Shown here: one piece after another, positions 25,622-32,893 of the stretch
Layout: every line of letters begins with the position of its first letter
Position numbering within the stretch: position 1 is the first letter of the stretch
Source of the DNA: Floccifex porci
GTDB taxonomy: Bacteria; Bacillota_I; Bacilli_A; Erysipelotrichales; Erysipelotrichaceae
Direction of reading: 5' to 3'
DNA length: 40,919 nucleotides
Assembly (NCBI RefSeq): GCF_009696175.1
Contig: NZ_VUMM01000015.1
Span: forward strand, 1-40,919
Notes under the pieces: generated by a model
Seen by the model: the letters and a program-made list of their open reading frames with translations, nothing else
Told to the model about the DNA's origin: nothing
Database searches by the model: none
Program-made: the position numbers and the translations under genes

Positions 25622-26218
25622 ATGATAAAACAGAAAAAGATATTTTATTTAGGATTTTTCATTGTCTGGTTTTTATATTTTCAATATCTGGAAAAGAATG
25701 TGTCTTTTTTTATTCCAACCAATTTATCAATTGATGATCGAATACCTTTTTTACCTGTATTTATCATTCCTTATTTAATCTGGTTTGTATATGTTGGAAT
25801 TACTTATTTATATTTTTATAAAAAAGACAATGATACTTTTATAAAAATGGCTAAATTTATTTCCATAGGTATGACGATCTTTTTAATCATCTGTACTTTT
25901 TTTCCAAATGGACTGGATAATTTTCGTATCCCGATTAAAGATCCGTCCAATCTTTTTGAAACATTGACTTATTATATGCAGCTTCATGATACATCTACCA
26001 ATGTATTTCCCAGTATGCATGTATATAATTCTTTAGGTGTAACCATTGCGATCTGTCATTATCAAGGATTTAAACATAAAAAAATGATACGTCTATTCTG
26101 TATCATCTTATGTATTTTAATCTGTTTATCCACTTTATTTCTAAAACAGCATTCTTTACTGGATGTCATCGCTTCGGGTATCCTGGCAATATCGATATAC
26201 TATCTGATCTATAAATAA
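25622..26218 (+). CDS. PAP2-family membrane phosphatase
   Basis: This 198-residue protein has about six membrane helices. The PAP2 signature is partly visible as NVFPSMHVYNSLG (Ser-x-x-His, about residues 127-139) and KQHSLLDVIAS (second catalytic His and Asp, about 176-186). It dephosphorylates lipid phosphates or takes part in inositol-lipid chemistry at the membrane. The start is the ATG after AGGTGATCAAT rather than the GTG nine bases earlier. The last 63 bases overlap the 3' end of the oppositely oriented barstar gene. Confidence 0.82.
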   Translation: MIKQKKIFYLGFFIVWFLYFQYLEKNVSFFIPTNLSIDDRIPFLPVFIIPYLIWFVYVGITYLYFYKKDNDTFIKMAKFISIGMTIFLIICTFFPNGLDNFRIPIKDPSNLFETLTYYMQLHDTSTNVFPSMHVYNSLGVTIAICHYQGFKHKKMIRLFCIILCILICLSTLFLKQHSLLDVIASGILAISIYYLIYK

Positions 26219-26428
26219 ATAAGAATTATTTGATTCTGCCATTTTAAAGACCTTTAGAATTCCTTTAAATTCTGAAGGTTCTTTTTCAATCCAAATTTCA
26301 AAATGTTCTTTTATAGTACTTAAATAATCATATAAAGAATCTAAATTCAAAATATAATTTAAAGAAAACTGTTGAGATAAATAAAATAACGCTTCTTCTT
26401 TTGTATTCTGATCAAATATTAATTTCAT
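26156..26428 (-). CDS. Barstar-like ribonuclease inhibitor
   Basis: This 90-residue protein has the barstar hallmark NYILNLDSLYDYLST (about residues 25-39; compare the NLDALWDCL of Bacillus barstar) followed by IKEHFEIWI and GILKVFKMAES. The core fold should end near residue 75; the final residues (YRYCQDTRSDDIQ) are an extra tail encoded over the end of the PAP2 gene. It follows the barnase gene by seven bases, with GGTGAG before its ATG, so it most likely neutralises that ribonuclease in the cytoplasm. Confidence 0.78.
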   Translation of the reverse strand: MKLIFDQNTKEEALFYLSQQFSLNYILNLDSLYDYLSTIKEHFEIWIEKEPSEFKGILKVFKMAESNNSYLFIDQIVYRYCQDTRSDDIQ

Positions 26429-26435
26429 AACTCAC

Positions 26436-26828
26436 CTAATAAAGCTGTTCAAATGATTCATAATGATCTTCTGTATAATAGATCGATCCATCATTTCCAT
26501 ATACAATTCGTTTCTCATTTCGATAACCACCTTCATAATCTATATCGCATTCATGATAGATTCCTTCTGGCAACAATTCTTCAAAATTATAATACGTATC
26601 TCCTCCTATGCTCATTCCTGGACAGACATTCCATAAATTTCCTTTTGAAGCATCCCATCCAGCATCCATCGCCTCCTGTTTGGTAACATAATTATCTGGT
26701 AAATGATCATAAGTATGAATATATAAGGCAACATCTTCTTTTGAAGTATAATATCCTTGTTCGTCCAAAATTGTACCACAAGCTGTCAATAATAAAAAAC
26801 TAAATAATAAACTAACAATTTTTTTCAT
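26436..26828 (-). CDS. Barnase-like ribonuclease, predicted lipoprotein
   Basis: This 130-residue protein has a lipoprotein signal (MKKIVSLLFSFLLLTAC-G; Cys at about residue 17). The mature part aligns by eye with barnase: NYVTKQEAMDAGWDASKGNL, then NVCPGMSIGGDTY, ECDIDYEGGYRNEKRIVY and TEDHYESF. The catalytic Glu (HECDID), Arg (EKRIVY) and His (DHY) are all present, so it should cleave RNA. The start at 26828 is supported by GGTGAT and the signal peptide. Upstream TGG-TATACT (26845-26853) is its likely promoter. Barnases are normally secreted freely; here a lipid anchor is predicted. Confidence 0.88.
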   Translation of the reverse strand: MKKIVSLLFSFLLLTACGTILDEQGYYTSKEDVALYIHTYDHLPDNYVTKQEAMDAGWDASKGNLWNVCPGMSIGGDTYYNFEELLPEGIYHECDIDYEGGYRNEKRIVYGNDGSIYYTEDHYESFEQLY

Positions 26829-26844
26829 ATAAATCACCAGACTC

Positions 26845-26853
26845 AGTATACCA
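26845..26853 (-). promoter_or_regulatory. Extended -10 promoter of barnase-barstar
   Basis: Minus-strand TGG-TATACT, about 16 bases before the barnase start codon, with no obvious -35. Confidence 0.5.
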
Positions 26854-26888
26854 CAGTCATACATTTGAATGTATTTTTTATAAAGATA

Positions 26889-26897
26889 TGATAAACT
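26889..26897 (+). promoter_or_regulatory. Extended -10 promoter of the small-multidrug-export gene
   Basis: TGA-TAAACT, 22 bases before the ATG at 26920, with AAAGGAG between. Confidence 0.45.
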
Positions 26898-26919
26898 AAT
26901 AGAGTTTAAAGGAGAAATT

Positions 26920-27390
26920 ATGTTAAAAAAGTATATTATTGTTTTTCTTATATCAATGGTTCCCATTGTTGAATTAAGGGGAGCCATTCCCATTGGAGTT
27001 GGTGCTTATAACTTACCCGTTCTGACTACTTTTATTATCTGCATCATTGGAAACATGATTCCCGTTCCTTTTATTTTCCTGTTCGCAAGAAAAGTATTGG
27101 AATGGGGACAGGACAAACCTTATATTGGTCCTTTATTCAAATGGTTTATTAAAAAAGGACACAAGGGAGGTCAAAAACTGCAGTCTAAGGCCGGAAGAGG
27201 TTTATACTATGCTTTATTCTTATTTGTAGGAATTCCTATTCCAGGAACAGGAGCATGGACCGGAACATTGGCAGCCAGTATTTTAGACCTGGATTTTAAA
27301 AAGACTGTTTTTTCGGTTTTAGGCGGTGTCTTACTGGCAGGAATCATTATGGCAGTCAGTTCCTATGGATTATTTGAAATTATCTTTTAA
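26920..27390 (+). CDS. Small multidrug export family membrane protein (COG2426 type)
   Basis: This 156-residue integral membrane protein has four or five helices and the family blocks MVPIVELRGAIPIGVGAYNL (about 13-32), GNMIPVPFIFLFARKVLEWG and FVGIPIPGTGAWTGTLAAS. The name small multidrug export comes from the family label; transport of drugs has not been shown for most members. AAAGGAG lies before the ATG. A terminator follows at once. Confidence 0.85.
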   Translation: MLKKYIIVFLISMVPIVELRGAIPIGVGAYNLPVLTTFIICIIGNMIPVPFIFLFARKVLEWGQDKPYIGPLFKWFIKKGHKGGQKLQSKAGRGLYYALFLFVGIPIPGTGAWTGTLAASILDLDFKKTVFSVLGGVLLAGIIMAVSSYGLFEIIF

Positions 27391-27414
27391 AAACCAGATA
27401 TTCTGGTTTTTTTT
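27389..27414 (+). terminator. Terminator after the small-multidrug-export gene
   Basis: AAAACCAGA-TAT-TCTGGTTTT continuing into T8 overall. The T-run touches the extended -10 of rsmF. Confidence 0.9.
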
Positions 27415-27415
27415 G

Positions 27416-27424
27416 TGTTAAAAT
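27416..27424 (+). promoter_or_regulatory. Extended -10 promoter of leaderless rsmF
   Basis: TGT-TAAAAT, then six bases (TTATTC), then the ATG at 27431. No Shine-Dalgarno. Confidence 0.6.
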
Positions 27425-27430
27425 TTATTC

Positions 27431-28759
27431 ATGACAAATTTACCAGAAAACTATCAGAAAAAGATGAAAGATCTTCTACAGGATCAATATGGAAATTATC
27501 TTCAGAGTTTTTCAAATCCTGTCGCATATGGATTAAGAATCAATACGACAAAAATTTCTGTAGAAGACTTTTTAAAGATCAGTCCTTTTCATCTGAAACC
27601 CATACCATGGACAACCAACGGATTTTACTACGATGAAAACGATAAACCATCAAAACATCCTTTTTATTATGCTGGACTTTATTATCTGCAGGAACCCAGT
27701 GCTATGATTCCTGCTCAGGTCCTTCCAATCGAAGAAGGAGACCTTGTGCTGGATGCTTGTGCCGCTCCTGGAGGAAAAAGCACAGAAATCTTAAATAAAC
27801 TCAATGGAAGTGGCTGTTTGATTTCCAATGATATATCGGCATCCAGAGCACAGGCGCTTTTACATAATATCGAAAAATGGGGATGTCAAAATGTTTTTGT
27901 AGCCAGTGAAGACATATCAAAATTATCTTCTTTTTATCCAGACACATTTGATAAAATTTTAATTGATGCTCCCTGTTCTGGAGAAGGAATGTTTCATAAA
28001 GATCCTTCTTTAATAAAAAGCTGGATTGAAAGAGGAAATCAATATTATGTTTCTATTCAAAAAGAAATTGTGAAAAGTGCTCTATCGATGTTAAAAGAAG
28101 GCGGACAAATGGTATATTCTACCTGTACGTTTTCAAAAGAAGAAAATGAAGATATCATTGATTATATGTTATCTATATGTCCTCAATTAAAATTATTGTC
28201 TATTGATTTATATGATTCTTTTGAAAGAGGAATTCAACATCCAGAATGTATACGAATTTATCCTCATAAAGTAAAAGGAGAAGGTCATTTTACCACTCTG
28301 TTACAAAAAGGAGAAAAACAATCAAAAGAAAAACAGATTGTATCGATAAATTCCATTCAAAATGAATGGATACAAGATTTTTTTTCTCATGTGAATAAAA
28401 CATTTTCGAATGGAACTTTTGAAATCCGTAAAGAAAAACTCTATTTTATTCCCAATTTTAATACCAAAAGAATTCGATTGTTACGTTCAGGTTTATATAT
28501 TGGAGACTGTAAAAAGAATCGTTTTGAGCCTTCTCAGGCGTTTGCGATGCATTTGAAAAAAGAAGAATTTGATTCCACAATTGATTTTTCAAAAGAAGAT
28601 GAAAGAGTCATTCGATATTTAAAAGGAGAAACCATTCAGGTTTCATCAAAATTAAAAGGATGGGTTCTTATATGTGTAGAAGGATATCCTCTTGGCTTTG
28701 GAAAAATCGATAAAGGAACGATAAAAAATAAATATGCACAAGGATGGAGATGGAAATGA
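27431..28759 (+). CDS. rsmF: rRNA (cytosine-C5)-methyltransferase, RsmF/NOL1-NOP2-Sun type
   Basis: This 442-residue SAM-dependent enzyme methylates C5 of cytosines in 16S rRNA. The N-terminal substrate domain shows PVAYGLRINTTKI. The Rossmann core has VLDACAAPGGKSTEIL (SAM site, about 112-127) and the two catalytic Cys in IDAPCSGEGMFHKD (motif IV) and VYSTCTFSKEENE (motif VI). A C-terminal RNA-binding domain follows (about 300-442, RLLRSGLYIGDCKKNRFEPS). It is probably translated without a leader and is first gene of a plus-strand operon with rsuA and the aminopeptidase. Confidence 0.92.
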   Translation: MTNLPENYQKKMKDLLQDQYGNYLQSFSNPVAYGLRINTTKISVEDFLKISPFHLKPIPWTTNGFYYDENDKPSKHPFYYAGLYYLQEPSAMIPAQVLPIEEGDLVLDACAAPGGKSTEILNKLNGSGCLISNDISASRAQALLHNIEKWGCQNVFVASEDISKLSSFYPDTFDKILIDAPCSGEGMFHKDPSLIKSWIERGNQYYVSIQKEIVKSALSMLKEGGQMVYSTCTFSKEENEDIIDYMLSICPQLKLLSIDLYDSFERGIQHPECIRIYPHKVKGEGHFTTLLQKGEKQSKEKQIVSINSIQNEWIQDFFSHVNKTFSNGTFEIRKEKLYFIPNFNTKRIRLLRSGLYIGDCKKNRFEPSQAFAMHLKKEEFDSTIDFSKEDERVIRYLKGETIQVSSKLKGWVLICVEGYPLGFGKIDKGTIKNKYAQGWRWK

Positions 28760-29442
28760 GACTGGATAAATTTTTAGCGGACATGCAGATTGGAACAAGA
28801 AGTGAAGTCAAAAAACTGATTCAGAAAGGACATGTTTCAATCAATGATCAGATTGTTAAGAAAGTTGATACGAAAGTAGATGAAGAAACCATTGTATATG
28901 TAGATGGATTACGTGTAGATTATGTTTCTTATGAGTATTATTTACTCAATAAACCCGCAGGCTTTTTATCTGCTACTCAAGATTCCCATTATCCTGTGGT
29001 AATGGAACTGGTTCCATGCATTCGAAAAGATGTAGGAATCGTTGGTCGACTGGATAAAGATACAGAAGGTCTTTTATTGTTGACAAACGATGGAGAATTG
29101 AATCATCGTTTATTATCTTCTAAAAATCATGTTTTAAAAAAGTATTATGTTCAGGTAGATACCGATATACCTGATAATGCAGAAGATGTATTCTCTAAGC
29201 CAATTGTTTTTGAAGAGTTTACTTCCCTTCCTGCAGAATTTGAATACATTGATAATCGCAGTGCCTACTTAACGATATGTGAAGGAAAATATCATCAGGT
29301 CAAAAGAATGTTTGAAAAAATCGGGTGTACAGTTACCTATTTAAAGCGGGTACAATTTGGTTCTTTGACATTGGATGGACTGGAAAGTGGCCAATACCGT
29401 ACGTTAACCGAAGAAGAAATAAAGGATTTATATGAATATTGA
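28756..29442 (+). CDS. rsuA: 16S rRNA pseudouridine synthase, RsuA/RluB family
   Basis: This 228-residue protein has an N-terminal S4 RNA-binding domain (MRLDKFLADMQIGTRSEVKK, residues 1-60), then the synthase core with the catalytic Asp in VGRLDKDTEGLLLLTNDGEL (about 98-117) and the YHQVKRMFEKIG block. It isomerises a uridine in 16S rRNA (U516 in E. coli RsuA). The ATG overlaps the rsmF stop by four bases (ATGA) with GGAG upstream. Pairing with RsmF makes an rRNA-modification operon. Confidence 0.93.
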   Translation: MRLDKFLADMQIGTRSEVKKLIQKGHVSINDQIVKKVDTKVDEETIVYVDGLRVDYVSYEYYLLNKPAGFLSATQDSHYPVVMELVPCIRKDVGIVGRLDKDTEGLLLLTNDGELNHRLLSSKNHVLKKYYVQVDTDIPDNAEDVFSKPIVFEEFTSLPAEFEYIDNRSAYLTICEGKYHQVKRMFEKIGCTVTYLKRVQFGSLTLDGLESGQYRTLTEEEIKDLYEY

Positions 29443-31144
29443 TCAAAAAATACAAGCCATTCAGGCTTTAATGAAAAAAAAGAATATAGATACTTATTAT
29501 GTTTCCACCCGAGATGATCATAACAGTGAATTTATTCATCCATATTTTCGCTGTATAGAATATTTAACTGGTTTTACCGGATCCAATGCACATCTCATTA
29601 TTACAGATAAAGAATGTCGCTTTTATACCGATGGTCGTTATACAATACAGGCAAAAAAAGAATTAAAAGATACCTGTATCCAAATCATAGAAGACGAAAA
29701 CTTTCTTCAATATTTAAAAACAAGAAAACATATTGGTCTAGATGGAAAAAAAGTCACAAAATCATTTGTGGATGAAATAGGTTCTGTAACCTCCATTGAT
29801 TTTATTTCTGAAATCTGGAACGATCGTCCTGATTTTCCAATGGTTCCAATTTTTATACTGGATGAAAAATATGCTGGTAAAAGTTTTGAAGAAAAAAGAG
29901 AAGAAGTTTTAAAAAGATGTAAATCCAATATTCATCTTCTTACAAACTTAGATGATATTGCCTGGCTTTTAAACTGCAGAGGATATGATGCGACAAGCAA
30001 CCCTGTCTTTTTATCTTATTTATTATTGAATTCGAACCAGACCGTTTTATATATAAAAAAAGATAAAATAAAAGACGATTCTTATTTTAAAAACCATCAC
30101 ATTCAGATCAAAGATTATTTAGAAATCTATAAAGACATAAAACAGATACAAGAGCCTGTTACTGTGGATGAAAATCAGGTGAATTATGAACTGATTTCAA
30201 AAATCAAACACCCAGTATTTCAAACCAATCCCAGTGAATTGATAAAAGCCTGTAAAAATAAAATAGAAATCGAAAACATTCGACAATGTCAGATTCTGGA
30301 TTGTGCAGCTCTAACCAAATTTATTTACTGGCTAAAAACAAATGTCAGAACCAAAACCATTACAGAATATGATGCGGTTAAAAAGCTTCATGATTTTAGA
30401 AAAGTCTTACCTGGATATATTGAAGTCAACTATGGAAGTATATGTGCTTATAATGAAAATGGAGCCATGATGCATTACCAGCCTTCCAAAGACCATTCTT
30501 CTATTTTAAAACCAGAAGGTAGTTTTCTGGTGGATTCAGGAGGACAATATTTAAATGGAACCACGGATATCACAAGAACATTTTCTTTAGGAAAAGTATC
30601 CGATGAATTTAAAAAAGACTTCACAACTGTTTTAAAATCGCATATTCAGTTATCCAAAACAAAATTCTTATATGGATGTTCTGGAATTCAGCTGGATATA
30701 CTGGCAAGGCAGCCTATATGGAATGAAGATCTGGACTATCAATGTGGAACAGGTCATGGACTAGGTTTCTGTTTAAATGTTCATGAAGGCCCTCATGGAA
30801 TTCGCTGGTATAAAACCGATACTCGAAAAGAAGATACCATCTTAGAAGAAGGTATGGTTGTGACAAATGAACCAGGAATCTATAAAGAAAATCAATATGG
30901 CATTCGAATTGAAAATGATATGGTTGTTCAAAAAGGAAATAAAAACATGTATGGTCAGTTTATGTATTTTGAAACATTAAGTTATGTTCCCATCGATTTA
31001 GATTGTATTGATCTTTCTTTACTGGATAAATCTGAAATAGAATGGCTAAATCAATATCATCATAAAACCTATCAATTACTAAGTCCTTATTTAAATAAAG
31101 AAGAAAAAGAATGGTTAAAAGAATATACTAAAAAACTCGCTTAA
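29432..31144 (+). CDS. pepP: Xaa-Pro aminopeptidase (M24 family, three-domain type)
   Basis: This 570-residue cytoplasmic metallopeptidase removes N-terminal residues before proline. Two creatinase-like N-terminal domains (about 1-300) precede the pita-bread domain. The dinuclear metal ligands are in LVDSGGQYLNGTTDITR (two Asp), GHGLGFCLNVHEGPHG (His), VVTNEPGIY (Glu) and GIRIENDM (Glu). A C-terminal extension ends EEKEWLKEYTKKLA. The length and the final domain match the XPNPEP1-like form rather than the shorter E. coli PepP. It overlaps the rsuA 3' end by 11 bases. Confidence 0.93.
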   Translation: MNIDQKIQAIQALMKKKNIDTYYVSTRDDHNSEFIHPYFRCIEYLTGFTGSNAHLIITDKECRFYTDGRYTIQAKKELKDTCIQIIEDENFLQYLKTRKHIGLDGKKVTKSFVDEIGSVTSIDFISEIWNDRPDFPMVPIFILDEKYAGKSFEEKREEVLKRCKSNIHLLTNLDDIAWLLNCRGYDATSNPVFLSYLLLNSNQTVLYIKKDKIKDDSYFKNHHIQIKDYLEIYKDIKQIQEPVTVDENQVNYELISKIKHPVFQTNPSELIKACKNKIEIENIRQCQILDCAALTKFIYWLKTNVRTKTITEYDAVKKLHDFRKVLPGYIEVNYGSICAYNENGAMMHYQPSKDHSSILKPEGSFLVDSGGQYLNGTTDITRTFSLGKVSDEFKKDFTTVLKSHIQLSKTKFLYGCSGIQLDILARQPIWNEDLDYQCGTGHGLGFCLNVHEGPHGIRWYKTDTRKEDTILEEGMVVTNEPGIYKENQYGIRIENDMVVQKGNKNMYGQFMYFETLSYVPIDLDCIDLSLLDKSEIEWLNQYHHKTYQLLSPYLNKEEKEWLKEYTKKLA

Positions 31145-31159
31145 AAAGCGAGCTTTTTT
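31136..31159 (+). terminator. Terminator of the rsmF-rsuA-pepP operon
   Basis: CTCGCTT-AAA-AAGCGAG-C followed by six T. The TAA stop is inside the hairpin. Confidence 0.92.
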
Positions 31160-31337
31160 GAATACAATTCTGTCAAAATCCCAACCCATATCATAATCAA
31201 ATTCCCTGTACTGAAAACAAACAAATGGGATGACATTCATATTCTATTTCTATTATATACTAAAATAGAAAAAGATAGGATCCATGCCCCCATTTACATA
31301 AAAAATAGCCTGATTGGTTTTTATCTTTTGTAGTCTT
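31145..31337. other. Intergenic space between convergent operons
   Basis: After the pepP terminator tail, no gene-like frame with a ribosome-binding site is seen on either strand, including a specific look for a small AgrD-type peptide. There is an AT-rich imperfect repeat around TTTCTATT ... AATAGAAA. No clear terminator for the minus-strand signalling operon is seen. Confidence 0.5.
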
Positions 31338-32102
31338 TTATCCTCTATGATTCTGTATAAAGTTTAAAATATCATGTCTTAACATTCGATACTCTTCCTG
31401 ATTGGCACGAATGTCCATATACATCTCCAATTGTTTCTCATATTCTTTTTCTAACATCAATACAGTTAATTCTCTTTGTTTCTTTACACTTCTTTTATAG
31501 AAAAGATATAAAATTCCAAATTGAAACAAAAATAAAAAGAAATGTAGAATTGTAACCATATAACCTTTATAAATTAAGCAAGCAACACTAAAGTATAAAA
31601 TAATCATCTGATTAACATATAAAAGAATCAGCAATACATTTTCTTTTAAATAAACAAACCAATGTTTTGATATAAACTGAATGCATATTGTATATAAAAT
31701 AAAATCGAATAAAAATTGAATGATATAAAACCAGAAAGGAAAATCCATCATTGTCATCTGATTTACTTTCCCAATGAATATATTAAAGAATCCTATTAAA
31801 ATCAGTTCTCCAAAACACATTACAGTTGCCAATACCACATAAGCTAGAATAATTCGATATAAAGATGCTTCTTTTCTAAAATAAAGATATAATCCCATCA
31901 AAAATATCAGACCCCATACAAACTTCAATCCCAACTGATTTTTTAATAAACTTCCAACCGGATTAAAAATAAAATGAAACCCAAATAGAATCAACAAAAA
32001 ATCTTTTATCTTATGTTTTGAATGTAAAAAATACACCAAAAAATAACCATAATTTATTTCCTGCAACAGAAAAATAAAATTCATATATAGAAAATCATTC
32101 AT
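31338..32102 (-). CDS. Multi-pass membrane sensor ending at a kinase H-box (half kinase A)
   Basis: This 254-residue protein has six or seven membrane segments (about residues 8-201), laid out like AgrC sensor domains. A cytoplasmic helix (about 205-254) follows, ending RMLRHDILNFIQNHRG. The RHDxxN motif is the phosphoacceptor H-box of GHKL histidine kinases (His at residue 243), but the protein stops eleven residues later, without second dimerisation helix or ATPase domain. Its last 39 residues are identical to those of the neighbouring gene. AGAGG lies before its ATG inside the end of that neighbour. Inferred role: signal-sensing, phosphoaccepting subunit working with the ATPase protein encoded upstream. 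Confidence 0.75.
   Translation of the reverse strand: MNDFLYMNFIFLLQEINYGYFLVYFLHSKHKIKDFLLILFGFHFIFNPVGSLLKNQLGLKFVWGLIFLMGLYLYFRKEASLYRIILAYVVLATVMCFGELILIGFFNIFIGKVNQMTMMDFPFWFYIIQFLFDFILYTICIQFISKHWFVYLKENVLLILLYVNQMIILYFSVACLIYKGYMVTILHFFLFLFQFGILYLFYKRSVKKQRELTVLMLEKEYEKQLEMYMDIRANQEEYRMLRHDILNFIQNHRG
31342..31458 (-). repeat. 117-bp direct repeat, copy 1
   Basis: It encodes the last 39 codons of half kinase A (except the final wobble base and stop). It matches 32108-32224 at 114 of 117 positions by eye. All three differences are third-position, silent changes. Flanking sequence on both sides differs. Confidence 0.9.
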
Positions 32103-32103
32103 T

Positions 32104-32889
32104 TTAACCTCTATGATTCTGTATAAAGTTTAAAATATCATGTCTTAACATTCGATATTCCTCCTGATTGGCACGAATATCCATATACATCTCCAATTGT
32201 TTCTCATATTCTTTTTCTAACATCCACATTGTAATCTCATTCTGTTTTATCAGACTTCTTTTATACAATATAATTAATAAAACCAATTGAAAAAGAAATA
32301 AAAATATCTGTATCAAGAAAATATAGACTATATATTTCGAATTTGTTAAATACAATAAACATCCAGCTGAAAAATAAGAAATAATTGCCTGGTTGATATA
32401 TAAGAAAATTAAATAGATGTTTTCTTTTAAAAATATTAAATATCGCTTTGAAAATAATTTTAAAGACAATGTGAACAAAATAAAATATAAAATACCTTGT
32501 ATACAATATAAATACATTGGATAACTCAACATATCAATATGTGACAGATCGTAATTAATCAGATGTAGATATCCCAATAATATTAATTCCGTAAAACTCA
32601 TGACCACAACCATAATCATATAAGATGTTAAGATTTTAAATACTGAACTTTTTTTATGATATAAAAACCAGATGCTCAATAAAGAAATCGTTCCCCAGAT
32701 AAATTTAAATATAATATTATTCTGAAGTTCATAAGCAATCGGATCATATACAAAATGATACATGAATAAAATAAGAAAGAAATCCCGTTTTTTATTTTCT
32801 GAATCAAAAAAATGAACTATAAAGTAACAATAATTTAATTCCTGAATTAGAAAAATAAAATGTAAATATAAATTTGTATATCCTGCCAT
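32104..32889 (-). CDS. Multi-pass membrane sensor ending at a kinase H-box (half kinase B)
   Basis: This 261-residue paralogue of the next gene has the same plan: six or seven membrane segments, then a cytoplasmic helix ending RMLRHDILNFIQNHRG, with the phosphoacceptor-type His at residue 250 and no ATPase domain. The membrane part is clearly related to but diverged from half kinase A (for example FIFLIQELNYCYFIVHFF against FIFLLQEINYGYFLVYFL), while the C-terminal 39 residues are identical. It starts five bases after the ATPase gene, with AAAGGA upstream. The two sensors may detect different signals and share one catalytic partner. Function is inferred. Confidence 0.75.
   Translation of the reverse strand: MAGYTNLYLHFIFLIQELNYCYFIVHFFDSENKKRDFFLILFMYHFVYDPIAYELQNNIIFKFIWGTISLLSIWFLYHKKSSVFKILTSYMIMVVVMSFTELILLGYLHLINYDLSHIDMLSYPMYLYCIQGILYFILFTLSLKLFSKRYLIFLKENIYLIFLYINQAIISYFSAGCLLYLTNSKYIVYIFLIQIFLFLFQLVLLIILYKRSLIKQNEITMWMLEKEYEKQLEMYMDIRANQEEYRMLRHDILNFIQNHRG
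32108..32224 (-). repeat. 117-bp direct repeat, copy 2
   Basis: This is the C-terminal coding repeat of half kinase B, 766 bp from copy 1 in the same orientation. Its end carries AGAGG, the ribosome-binding site of the following sensor gene. Confidence 0.9.
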
Positions 32890-32893
32890 ATCC

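Noticed and set aside
26829-26993. Longer start for the barnase gene at 26993
   Set aside because: The extension has no ribosome-binding site, would bury the lipoprotein signal peptide, and overlaps the divergent gene at 26920.
31145-31337. Possible AgrD-like peptide gene downstream of the split-kinase operon
   Set aside because: Short minus-strand frames (for example MGAWILSFSILVYNRNRI) have no ribosome-binding site and no Cys/Ser-plus-acidic-tail pattern. No agrB-like gene is nearby.
31338-32889. Half kinases A and B as mere pseudogenes of full histidine kinases
   Set aside because: Both end at the same residue, the 3' repeat differs only by silent changes, starts have ribosome-binding sites, and no ATPase-coding remains follow either stop. 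Decay cannot be excluded but fits less well.
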